From Batillaria attramentaria (lineage: Eukaryota; Mollusca; Gastropoda; Batillariidae), in contig JACVVK020000037.1 of NCBI GenBank assembly GCA_018292915.2, positions 197,001 through 261,000 on the forward strand: a stretch of DNA of 64,000 bases, in the 5' to 3' direction. The notes under the pieces are model-generated. The model did not search any database. It was not told where the DNA came from and saw only the letters and a program-made list of their open reading frames with translations. Below are positions 12,570 to 22,364 of this stretch, in pieces. The translations under genes and the position numbers were made by a program. Every line of letters starts with the position of its first letter. Within the stretch, counting starts at the first letter, position 1.

Positions 12570-13165
12570 TCAGCACCGTCTTTTGGGAGCACTGGAAAAA
12601 CTATAATCAGATTTTCCTCCAATTTCTAAAATCATAATTTTTTTTTCACCCGTACTGCTTTTTGTAAAGGGCCGATAGCTCTGATAACTGTTTCAAAAAT
12701 GCGAAAAGAGAAAAATCTTTGAAGGCACCTCCTCAAATTTTGCCTGTGACTTCCCAGCCATTTTGCCTCCTTAAGTTTTGACTGCTCTTTTTTACATTAA
12801 TTACCCTCTTTGTTTGACTGCCCATATAATCTTGATTCCGTCTGTATGGCTGCAGCCACGAGTGTTGCTGTCCGCCAGTGTACTAAGAGTATTAGCGTGA
12901 ACAGAAAGAGGGAAGACACACCCTCGTTTGTTTTCTCAGTGTCCTAGTGAAGATGCGATGTATCGTGTGAATGTGTCTGTGTAGAGCTGATGCTCACATT
13001 CCTGAAGACAGCACCTTCATGCAGCCTCTCTTGGGTACGGAGTTAGTTGAAGAAGAACTTGCAGTGAGCAGAAGAAGCAAAAGAAGAAAAGCTTATGGTT
13101 GTGTACACTGTTACATTTTTGTGCGCTTATGTTTGCTTGACGGGTGTGGTGCCTGCAGTTTATCT

Positions 13166-13319
<154 letters not shown>

Positions 13320-13557
13320 GCAAAAGCTAAATACTGTTCAGTCAGTCCCATGATCGGATCGGAAAAATAATCTGGAAGCAAAGATGTAAGGACACTTAAA
13401 CTGACGTAACTGTAAGAGATAATGACTGTTTGTCTGTGTCGAGGCGCCGTGCTAACCTAATTGTGCCCATGCCCATACTAACGTGTTTTCTTTTGCCCGG
13501 TATTGTGTGTACAATACAAGACTCAAGTCCTGTTGATGTGTCTGTGTGGGGTGCTGG

Positions 13558-14326
13558 CCACTACCGCGAGCGTCACTACCGCGTGTAACACTACCGCGTG
13601 TAACACTACCGCGTGTAACACTATCGCGAGTGTAATACAACCGCGAGTACCAGTACCGCGTGTAATACTTCCGCGTGTGTAACACTATCGCGTGTGTAAT
13701 ACTACCGCGGGTAGCACTACCGCGGGTCACACTTCCGCGTGTGTCTTGGATCACGAAAGAAATGTTCTCATTCTCACAAATATGTGAAAGTAAGCGAGAG
13801 GGCAAAAAAAGAAATTGAGTGTGTGAACACGCGCTCAAATGAGATGACAGCCCAGAATAGGCCTAGAAGCAGTGAGTTAGTGTTCAGGCATTTCAAAACT
13901 TTGAAGTGTGTCGATCACAGCAGCACGGTGTTAAAATTCAAATGGAAGGAGGTCACCCTGGCCCAGCGTCAAAGAAACGTTTCTTGACCATCAACAAACG
14001 ACTCCAGCGATCATCCAGTCGCCGGTACGAACGGGCTGAAGACAACGAGGACGATGATAACGATGAAAACGTCAAGGTTCGTTTCTTACGGTCAGTGGCC
14101 AGAAACATTGAATTCAATGTGTGTTGAAACAATCGTGACACTTGACACTGACACTTGAGAGAAAGAGACAGAGCGAAAGACAGAGAAAGAAATTTTTATC
14201 TTTTTATTTTTTATTTTAATTCAGTATTGCTTTTAATACAAATGGTTTGTAAATTAAAAATCCTCGAAATTTATATGCATTTTGTATGTGCATGCGTGCG
14301 TGCGCGCTTGCATGCGTGTGTGTCCA

Positions 14327-14374
<48 letters not shown>

Positions 14375-14639
14375 GTTAGTGGGACACACGCGGAAGTGTT
14401 ACACGCGGTAGTGCTACCCGCGGTAGTGTTTCACACGCGATAGTGTTACACACGCGGAAGTGTTACACGCGGTACTGTTACTCGCGGTATTGTTACACAC
14501 GCGATAGTGTTACACACGCGATAGTGTTACACACGCGGAAGTGTTACACGCGGTACTGTTACTCGCGGTATTGTTACACACGCGATAGTGTTACACGCGG
14601 TAGTGTCACACGCGGTTGTGACGCTCGCGGTAGTGACGC
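13558..14639. mobile_element. Foldback-like element with repeat-built inverted arms
   Basis: The left arm (about 13558-13745) and right arm (about 14383-14639) are inverted copies of each other. Each consists of diverged 14-18 bp units of the form cactaccgcgtgtaa with a CGCG core: about 12 units on the left and 16 on the right. The order of unit variants (ccgcgagcgtc at the outer end, cttccgcgtgtgtc at the inner end) is the same when the right arm is reverse-complemented. So this is a true inverted repeat and not two unrelated arrays. The 637-bp interior has short ORFs and (GTCT)n/(TC)n. I see no transposase and no clear target duplication. Drosophila FB-type elements have arms of this kind, but homology to them is not implied. 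Confidence 0.7.
13939..14127 (+). other. Small ORF inside the foldback-like element, unidentified
   Basis: From an internal ATG (13939) it reads MEGGHPGPASKKRFLTINKR and continues through an acidic run (EDNEDDDNDE) to a stop after FNVC, 62 codons in all. Composition (basic N-terminal half, acidic centre) is less simple than that of nearby ORFs. I recognise no domain. It could be a captured exon fragment or chance. Confidence 0.2.
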
Positions 14640-14911
14640 ACAACCGTCTGTGTGTTACATGTACTGGCACTGTTGGCCTCAGACTTGTGGTAAAACCGCA
14701 AACACTGACTGCCAGAAACAGATGCAAGTCACAGTTTTGCTGTAGCCGGTGCTCAAGAAACTCACTAAACGACGATACTTCAAAACTGTGGCACCATTAT
14801 GGCTGTACATTTGTGGTGAATCATATCAGTAAAACAGACAACGGTTATCTATAAGTTAGTGTCAGTAGTCATGGTTAATCGGACACGATAGCTATAGATG
14901 TAACTGTGTAT

Positions 14912-14978
<67 letters not shown>
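14912..14978. repeat. (GA)n microsatellite
   Basis: This is a near-pure GA run. Confidence 0.97.
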
Positions 14979-14982
<4 letters not shown>

Positions 14983-15125
14983 CCAATTATGAATATTATT
15001 AATGAAAAAAAAAAATTCAAATGGTTGAGATTATTGGGGGAAACAGTTTTCGTATCTGCCGTTGCTGATACTACTAATACAACCTACAAAAATTAATATT
15101 TGTAAATAATTTATAAACTAAAGCT

Positions 15126-15134
15126 GAGAGAGAG

Positions 15135-15183
<49 letters not shown>
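15126..15183. repeat. (GA)n microsatellite
   Basis: This is a near-pure GA run, the second within 250 bp. Confidence 0.97.
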
Positions 15184-15185
<2 letters not shown>

Positions 15186-15815
15186 TAATAATGTTTTTGT
15201 TCCAAGGATAATCCATTATCTTATCTTCCTCACATAGTAACGGGTAGACACTTCAAACACCCACTACTCCTCATACCCCTTTCAATCCACCCGCTTTGAC
15301 CTCCTCCGTGGGCGTGTTTGCACTCCAGCATGGGACTAGACCAGGGTATTGTCTGTGTGCCATTGTCTTTTTTTCTCGCAGGACTCTCTGTCTGTTTCTG
15401 TACCGCCTGTACCCATTGTTTCCAGTGTGTACATACCAGACAAGTGTTTGAACATAGGTCCGTCTTCCCCTACAAGCCTGCGTGCTGTGTGTGAGTGTAT
15501 CACGTCAAATTCAGGATAATTATATCATGAAGGCATTTTCGTCGTAGACACTGCATTGCTCGTACTGGTCTTAAAACGGATACTGGTACATCTCATCAGT
15601 TGCCTAGTGATGTGTCAGTTGGAGTATCACAAGAAGCTACTGCCATTCGCCACTTAGGTGAGTATACTGTCATTAGTTACTGGCCAACAGACTAGAGAAA
15701 AAGCTACACAATGACTGACCCGGTGTAACCTACAGCTATAGAAAAAACTTGAAAAAAAAAAGAAGACGAAGAAGAAACGTAATGGTAGATGTTTGAACCA
15801 GTCATGATAGAAGTA

Positions 15816-15816
<1 letters not shown>
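15184..15816. other. Non-repetitive spacer, nothing recognised
   Basis: I see no exon, known repeat or RNA gene between the two microsatellite clusters. Confidence 0.5.
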
Positions 15817-15877
<61 letters not shown>

Positions 15878-15906
15878 TGTGTGTGTGAGAGAGAGAGAGG
15901 AGAGAG
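15817..15906. repeat. (TG)n-(GA)n compound microsatellite
   Basis: A TG run with one interruption near 15871 switches to GA near 15887. Confidence 0.97.
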
Positions 15907-15998
15907 CATATGGCACTAGCTATAACTGATTAAGATAGTATGAACCAACCAGTTTTGATCATCTGATCATTTTTATCATTTTTAAACTCTCCGGAGAT

Positions 15999-15999
<1 letters not shown>

Positions 16000-16076
<77 letters not shown>

Positions 16077-16084
16077 CGCGCGCG
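16000..16084. repeat. (TG)n-(CG)n compound microsatellite
   Basis: About 34 TG units are followed by 8 CG units. The switch from TG to CG is a strong potential Z-DNA former. Confidence 0.97.
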
Positions 16085-16599
16085 TCTCAGTCAGTGTATG
16101 CGAGCGCGTGCTTCGTACAGCCGCACTAACTTTCCGTTGAGTAAACGAACCAGTACCGCCCTCCCCCCCCCCCCTTCCCTCTCCCCCCCCCGACTCCCCC
16201 TCCACTCACTTTCCTATAACACCCTAACCCCCTCCTCAGTTTTCCTTTCCTCTCTCTGCATGACAATCATGATAAAACACAATAGCTTGGCGAGTGGAAC
16301 AGAAAGCCTATTCATACCGCACTGCACACAGCATTTGAAATTTGACACCTGATATGTTGACATTGTTTGGGTTGGACAAGATCACTCCCTCACAGGTCGA
16401 GTGCTGGGTTATCGGGATCTTGACACAGGACAATACCTGCATTAAACACTGCAGTATTGAGACGTGCACTTCGGAATAAATTTAGATCGTCTTGTACGTA
16501 GGAAATTAGCATAACTGGCATATTGCTGGTACTATAGTGTTGGCTGTGTGTCTTCTTTCTGGTTGTCTATAGACGACTTCACTCCGCAAGACCTAAGGC

Positions 16600-16940
16600 C
16601 AAAGTCCCGCCCCTTTACTCTGCCGTTTATTAGCAAAACACAGTACGTCCGTGACGTCAATGTAGGGTTAATTTCAAGATGAAAGATATTGACGTAATGG
16701 TCTTTTCCTCAAATGACGTCAATGGACTTACTGCTTTCTTTCCATGCCAGTCATGTCTAACTACTTGTGCTTGCCTCGTTGTAGTGTCTGGCAAGATTTG
16801 TTGTCAGACCATGCCATGTGTTGTGCTTATTATGTCGCGGAACGCGATTGGTTGAATTCTGGGGGCTCGTCCCTTTTGGTTGACAGGAGTGAAGTCGTCC
16901 ATTGCCTTCGCGCTTCCTTATTTTACAGAATTGACGTAGC
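16600..16940 (+). promoter_or_regulatory. Promoter-like block with four CRE-type sites and a CCAAT box
   Basis: TGACGTCA occurs at 16652-16659 and 16714-16721. TGACGTAA lies at 16690-16697 and TGACGTAG at 16932-16939. A GC box (cccgcccc, about 16606-16613) and an inverted CCAAT (gattggtt, about 16847-16854) are also present. Such clustering is typical of CREB/ATF-controlled promoters. The downstream ORF at 16980 may be its target. The association is inference. Confidence 0.4.
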
Positions 16941-16979
16941 AGGAGTGTATCTATGATGATGGTGTTTGAACAATGATAT

Positions 16980-17087
16980 ATGGCTGTACTAATTTTAGTT
17001 TTGCTGTTCCTGATCGCCACAACTTACACTGTACAGCATAATTCCACGACACAATCCGCCTTTCGTCGTTCTGGAGACCGATGTTTG

Positions 17088-17166
<79 letters not shown>

Positions 17167-17222
17167 GTGTTCTTTGCCCCGATGCAATGAAGGGCTTACC
17201 TCCCTTAGAACATAGACCGTGA
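16980..17222 (+). other. ORF with signal-peptide-like N-terminus, unidentified
   Basis: The ATG opens a frame starting MAVLILVLLFLIATTYTVQH: a hydrophobic core of about 12 residues followed by polar sequence with RRSGDR and a CLPC. This resembles a secretory signal peptide of about 16-18 residues. The frame then runs into a (TG)n microsatellite (17091-17164), which cannot be real protein, so any true exon would have to end before it. A tiny upstream ORF (from 16952) ends at a TGA just before this ATG. It sits 40 bp after the last CRE-type site. I recognise no family. It may be the first exon of a secreted peptide gene or chance. Confidence 0.22.
17091..17164. repeat. (TG)37 microsatellite
   Basis: This is an uninterrupted dinucleotide run. 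Confidence 0.98.
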
Positions 17223-18340
17223 AACTGTTTTCCGTGCGTATGGTTTGAGTAGGTTACGTCAGTTAGGTCTTATAGGGTTTTGTCTCAATCACTACCGCAA
17301 AACATATCATAACGAAGTTGGCTGATTGCCATTCATCAATTGTTTAGTTCGTCGTGAAAAATCAACACGCGGTATTGTAATATTATGATTCCCCGGTGGC
17401 TCACTTGAAGCGGACAGATATTTGTCACCTAACTGTTCTGTATGCTAAATTCAAATCAACATTTAATACTGCGACCTAAATTCAGCCTAATCATTTCATT
17501 TTGCGGTCTGTGTGGAGGTTTGGTGAGGGAACAGCAGACCCCTTATCCACCTTTATCCCCCGTACAGCCTTCTCATAGCCTCGCTCACGGCTTCAGCATT
17601 CTCGGCGCCAGAATAGAATGTGACAGATAAGAGTTTGAGCCCATTGTCCAGGCGTCAGCGAGAGAGCTTCAAAGCAGAAATCAATCTACCTTTGTTATCA
17701 GCCTGATGGAATTGTTATGTTTGGTCACCGACAGTGGAGATCGTTGAGACGCCAGGTTACCCCGTGAGGCATACACCCACCCACCTGACCTGCACTGTGA
17801 CAAACCAAACACAATACAAGCCGCCTTTTCTGCTAGAAAATTTTCACCCACCTGTGCCGGACTGAAATCACCGAGGAGTGAAGAATGCGGCGACATTGTC
17901 GACCTGCCGCTGTTTGCTCTCGGTTTATGCCGTTCAGCTTTAACACAACTTGATACTGTCACAAGAGGGAAAGTGGTGTTACGCTTGTCTCATAGTCACT
18001 GAATCATATTTCTTCCCATGTCCCTTCTGCAGAGAAAGTCCGCACCACCATCAGAATCGGACTGTTTATATGCACAGTGCTTTCACGCACACCATCGCTC
18101 CTGTGTTTAGGTCAGCCATTTTGTACAGCAACGATATTTGTATCAGAAAATGTCCACAAATCCATTGGCAACTGCTTCTCGCATTTATCATCTCAATATA
18201 CAACGATGTAATAATTTATTTGGCTTTCAGTTAAAAAAAAACCCAAAAAACAGGAAGAATATGTTTTGCTCATAATAATTTGCATATTGTATGCACACAA
18301 AGACTGAATAACCCCATATTCTTTGATCATAGGATTCAAT
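17165..18340. other. Spacer without recognised features
   Basis: ORFs of 60-94 codons occur on both strands (for example 17681-17962 minus) but show no family resemblance or consistent splice structure. Confidence 0.5.
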
Positions 18341-18417
18341 AGGATTCAATAAAATGTAAAAACATCTATACAGTTGTCATTATGTACCACCATTTTCAGA
18401 TACAACTTGCATACTGC

Positions 18418-18466
18418 TACTACTACTACCTCTGCTGCTGCTGCTGCTACTACTACTACTACTACT
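18418..18466. repeat. (TAC/TGC)n trinucleotide tract
   Basis: ctactactac and ctgctgctgc units alternate over about 50 bp. Confidence 0.85.
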
Positions 18467-18721
18467 TTCCCTGCAGCTGAGAACGAAAATTGTTGACGAC
18501 TCTCTTGTGATATTACTCTACTGATGAAATCTTCCCATTCAAAACCGTCACAAAGGAAACCGTGTGAGACTGGACATTGACAGTGAATATTATTTGGAAA
18601 TGTTTGTGTGGGACTCTCTCCCACGTACACGTGTATGAACTTCATGTGCACCCGAATAATATGTTATTAAATTTGGTTTTGATTGTGCTGCGTTATCTTC
18701 CTGCTTCATTTGTTCGCTCAG

Positions 18722-19015
18722 TCGTCTTAGGGTCGCTGCTACACGTTGCCAGGATTGGTACTTGCAGGGCTGGCAACGCTGGCAACCCTAATTAAATCGC
18801 TGGCTGCCAGCTGGCAAATCCCCCTTGCCGGTGCCGGCGCGGGAATAGAAAGCCGTTCTATTTTTCCTGGCAGCCAGCTTGCCACAGGCAGCCCGTACAG
18901 CCAACTGACCAATCACTGCCCAAACCTTGCAACGCCGCTGGCTGCGTGTGCGCCAAAACCGTTGCCCGCCAGCAGGCAGCCGAGTACGGCAACATGCAGA
19001 CTGGCAGTCGTGTAA
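18722..19015. promoter_or_regulatory. GC-rich block dense in TGGCA/TGCCA words
   Basis: Words such as gctggcaa, ctgccagctggca, cctggcagccagcttgcc and actggcagtc recur on both strands over about 290 bp. TTGGC/TGCCA is the half-site of NFI-type factors, and several pairs face each other. An 89-codon ORF (18746-19015) across it is low in complexity. It could be a regulatory cluster or a degenerate repeat. Confidence 0.3.
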
Positions 19016-19277
19016 CCGTGCGCTTTAGTCTCAAAAGAAAGGACGGAAGAGGTATGCGTCAGTGCATGCACGCCCTCACAAGGGAAGCAGTTGACTGTGT
19101 GCGCGATTTATTTTGAAAAGGGATAAAAATAGCGGAAGGCAATTTTAAATGTCTTCTTTTTTTTGCATATGATTTCCTAGAGTAAACAACAAAATCAAAA
19201 TGATTTTCTGAGTCGAACAAAATTCAAAGTTCTTGGAGCAGGTTCTTCATTTTACTTCTTTCGGACGTCATGTCTTG

Positions 19278-19362
19278 TGTAATGTAACGTAACGAAACGT
19301 AACGTAACTTCATCTAACGTAACGTAATATAACGTAACGCAACGCAACGCAACGCAACGTTA
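19278..19362. repeat. (GTAAC/GCAAC)n pentanucleotide array
   Basis: Degenerate gtaac units change to pure gcaac units at the right end. Confidence 0.9.
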
Positions 19363-19556
19363 AAGTCACATTCCGTTAATTCATTTGATGCAATGCATTG
19401 CAATTTTTTAAAAATAAAAATAAGTGTGATGCCATATGCCGGTTTTTCAGTTTCAGTTTCTCTACTTCACATTGGGTTGATCTGAAAAGTCCAAGATGAT
19501 GACTGTTAGTACGTGGGAACACAATTCGATTACATTTATTGTCTTCTTCTGATAAG

Positions 19557-19665
19557 ACGCTAGTGCTCGGACCGTGAGTTCGTATCCCGACTAGGAGGCA
19601 AACTGAGAGTAAACCAGGAGGGTTGGGTTGGGTTATTAGGGTTTAACGTCCTTTTCGGGTAAATC
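19557..19665. mobile_element. Two family-A SINE fragments
   Basis: A tRNA-like head fragment (gtgctcggaccgtgagttcg, about 19563-19595, plus orientation) is followed by a tail fragment in minus orientation (gggtttaacgtccttttcgg, 19639-19658). Confidence 0.55.
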
Positions 19666-19789
19666 AAGAAACCGAGAATAATCCGGGTATTTTGCATTAT
19701 GTTCAGAATGGAATATTATTTTATTTTTGTTTCTAAAAGCATTTTCCTAACCATTACCGATTTTGAGATATTTTGAATTAAATGATGGT

Positions 19790-20300
19790 AGATGACTTTA
19801 TTCAGTGAGAACATTTTGCAGAGTGAAAGAGTAGATAATGAAGAACTCAAGAACAGTGTAAGAGACAGTTTAGATGTTTTTCATAAACACAGAAATAAGC
19901 AAACTCAAAGTCTGACCGTCCTTATTCGTATGCTTCTATGCGTAGTCGTTGCGCTCAGACATCAACGACAACATGTTCCAGACTAATTGTTTATTGCATT
20001 GTTTCTCAAGAGACTGACTTCATGTGCAGGTTGTACGGTAGTTCTAGCTCTCCTTGAGGCCAGCCTGAAGTGTCAAAACACAAGTTTGAAAAATGAGAGA
20101 GTAATGAGCAAAAACGTAAAAGAACTGGATGTTTTTCAGCTTGTTCATAGACTACATGTACAGACTTTGGACATTATTTCTTAACATACTGATTCTTGTT
20201 TAGGTTGTACGGTAGTTCGAACTCTACTCGAGGAATACCTGATGTGTCAAAACACAAGCATGAACAATGAGAGAATAACTGATGAGCAAAAACGTCAAGT
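19790..20300 (+). repeat. Degenerate tandem units of about 174 bp
   Basis: Two clear units start at ggttgtacggtagttc (about 20029 and 20203) and share gtgtcaaaacacaag, then aatgagagaat and gagcaaaaacgt. A third, more diverged unit lies at about 19790-19960 (shared gatgtttttca). Both clear units are open in the same frame (GCTVV..LLE....CQNTS..NER). The substitutions are not concentrated at third codon positions, so a coding role is doubtful. Confidence 0.55.
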
Positions 20301-20545
20301 CCTGGGTGTTTGACACCCGGCTCAAACGGTAAAGTCCTGGGTGTTTGACACCCGGCTCAAACGGTAAAGTCCTGGGTGTTTGACACCCGGCTCAAACGGT
20401 AAAGTCCTGGGTGTTTGACACCCGGCTCAAACGGTAAAGTCCTGGGTGTTTGACACCCGGCTCAAACGGTAAAGTCCTGGGTGTTTGACACCCGGCTCAA
20501 ACGGTAAAGTCCTGGGTGTTTGACACCCGGCTCAAACTGTAAAGG
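20301..20545 (+). repeat. 35-bp tandem array, 7 near-identical copies
   Basis: Units start at 20301, 20336, 20371, 20406, 20441, 20476 and 20511. Each contains gggtgt-ttg-acaccc, a 6-bp stem with a 3-nt loop, flanked by cc and gg that extend the stem past a bulged t. The array begins inside the third unit of the degenerate 174-bp repeat. There are no variable spacers, so it is not a CRISPR array. Confidence 0.97.
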
Positions 20546-21217
20546 TTAATGCACTAAACCATGAACCACGAACCTTTGTTGTATGTCGTCAGGGGCTCGC
20601 TAATGTTCCTCTACATGATGACAATGGCGATAAGTGATAATTATCAGTCTGCCTGCACACGAAAGCGGACTTGGCCGACTCACTCTTTCTCTTCCCGGGG
20701 CAGTAGGAAGGAACTTGTGAAACGACTGACGCCGACCGCCTGTGTACATAATACTGAAAAACTCTATGTCCGGACCCCCCGCCCCAACCCCCCCCCCCTC
20801 CCCTCTGTACGCACCCGTAACCGGCAAGCTTGCTTCGGTAACGGGTGGACGGTCACATTATGATGTGATGAAAATAATTTCAGCGTGTGCCGAGAGCCCC
20901 CTACTGTACGCTGTATTGTATGCACCGTTTCTGCCTTTCAGACGTGGCATACACAAATATCTTTGATCGGCAAGGGGGCTGTGTGACAAGGCACAATGGT
21001 GCCCCCAAACACATGAATTGTATCAGAAAAGGGCGAGAGAGATAGCAGTGTGATAAAGCCTGCTGTTAAACCCGTCGCCACTTTCCAGCAGTTTGATCTG
21101 GCAGCTACTGTTAGCTCGTGCGGACAATGGGAATGAAGGAGCGGGTTTTGTTAAAACCACAGTGAGTTGCCGTACACACAGCAGATTGTGGACGCCAAGC
21201 GTACCGGGCCTGCACTC
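20546..21217. other. Spacer without recognised features
   Basis: Only short ORFs and a C-rich tract (20775-20801) are seen. Confidence 0.5.
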
Positions 21218-21220
21218 TTC

Positions 21221-21296
21221 ACTGGGTATATACGGGTGGAGTTACCCTCTCTCTTTCTACTGGGTATATACGGGTGGAGTTACCCTTTCTCTTTCT
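21221..21296 (+). repeat. 38-bp tandem duplication
   Basis: actgggtatatacgggtgga plus gttaccct and a tctcttt tail occurs twice, 38 bp apart, with one or two differences. Confidence 0.9.
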
Positions 21297-21414
21297 CTCT
21301 CAGCACACACTGGCACGGTACTTGAACGTTTAAACTTCATTGTACTCCGCCCCACTTGAAAATATTAAGCGGAAAAGGAAAGTACGGGTGCAGGTGCCGT
21401 CCTAGTTCAGGTAA

Positions 21415-21416
<2 letters not shown>

Positions 21417-21503
<87 letters not shown>
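21417..21503. repeat. (GT)n microsatellite
   Basis: About 43 GT units are followed by GTGCGCGC and (GTGTAT)n sequence to 21553. Confidence 0.98.
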
Positions 21504-21504
<1 letters not shown>

Positions 21505-22207
21505 ATTTGTGCGTGCGCGCGCCAGACGTGCGCGTGTGTATGTGTATGTGTATGGTCGTGCATCATTGCGTAATGTCTGCAGTATTGTTTGAAGTTAAAC
21601 TGACAAATGTAACTAAAACATCATCCTTAATATACTTAAGCGATGCTGCCACTGTTTTTAATGAAGGTACGTTTTGGGCGAGGGGAGAGGAGGGAGGACG
21701 AGGGGGGTTTGGGGGCTGTTTCAGAAAGTGCAACAAATATATATTCATATTGAAACGTTATTGTTTGTGATACAATGTCTTCAATTTCTGACAGTTGGCA
21801 GGACAAGTTCACATTTAATCATTTGTTGACGGGCGACATTCACATGAAGAAAGACATCAACCGAAAGTCGTGTTAACCGGTTTTAAAAAAAAAATTATTC
21901 TTCCCCATAGCATTGCGTCACTTCTCAATTGATTTGTCGTTAGCAACTTTAGCTGGTATTCATTTTGACGGTTTTGTGTGTAATTTGGTAACAAGTGTTC
22001 TCCGCCATTACTACGTGTATCTGCTATCAGCCGACTTTTTTTTAAAGCATTTTTTTTTGTCGTAGGAGTCGTAGCTTAAGGCCTATTTCTTGTATTTGCT
22101 ATTGCATCCAGACGTTCGATCTATCTTTAATCTGAACAGTTTCCCTTGAATCAATGATGATAGAGGTTTCCAGTGTGTATGCGAAGCGCGTATTTCAACT
22201 GCCCACG

Positions 22208-22351
22208 GAGCGTTGGACTTCTAATGCTCGGGTCGTGAGTTCGATCCCGGTTGGGGCCAAATATTTGTGCTGGCTTTTTCATCGTTGCCCCGTCTTTGAT
22301 ATCACCCTATGTGGTGGAAAAGGACGTTAAACCCCAAACACCCACCCACCC
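22208..22351 (+). mobile_element. SINE family A, copy with perfect TSD (5'-truncated)
   Basis: It starts within the tRNA-like head (gagcgttggacttctaatgc) and carries a box-B-like gttcgatccc, the conserved body and a tail ending cacccacccaccc. The 13-bp target duplication tcaactgcccacg occurs at 22195-22207 and 22352-22364. The head is missing its first 25-30 bases, as expected from incomplete target-primed reverse transcription. Confidence 0.93.
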
Positions 22352-22364
22352 TCAACTGCCCACG

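Noticed and set aside
20301..20545. CRISPR-like array
   Set aside because: Units are contiguous with no variable spacers and the genome is eukaryotic.
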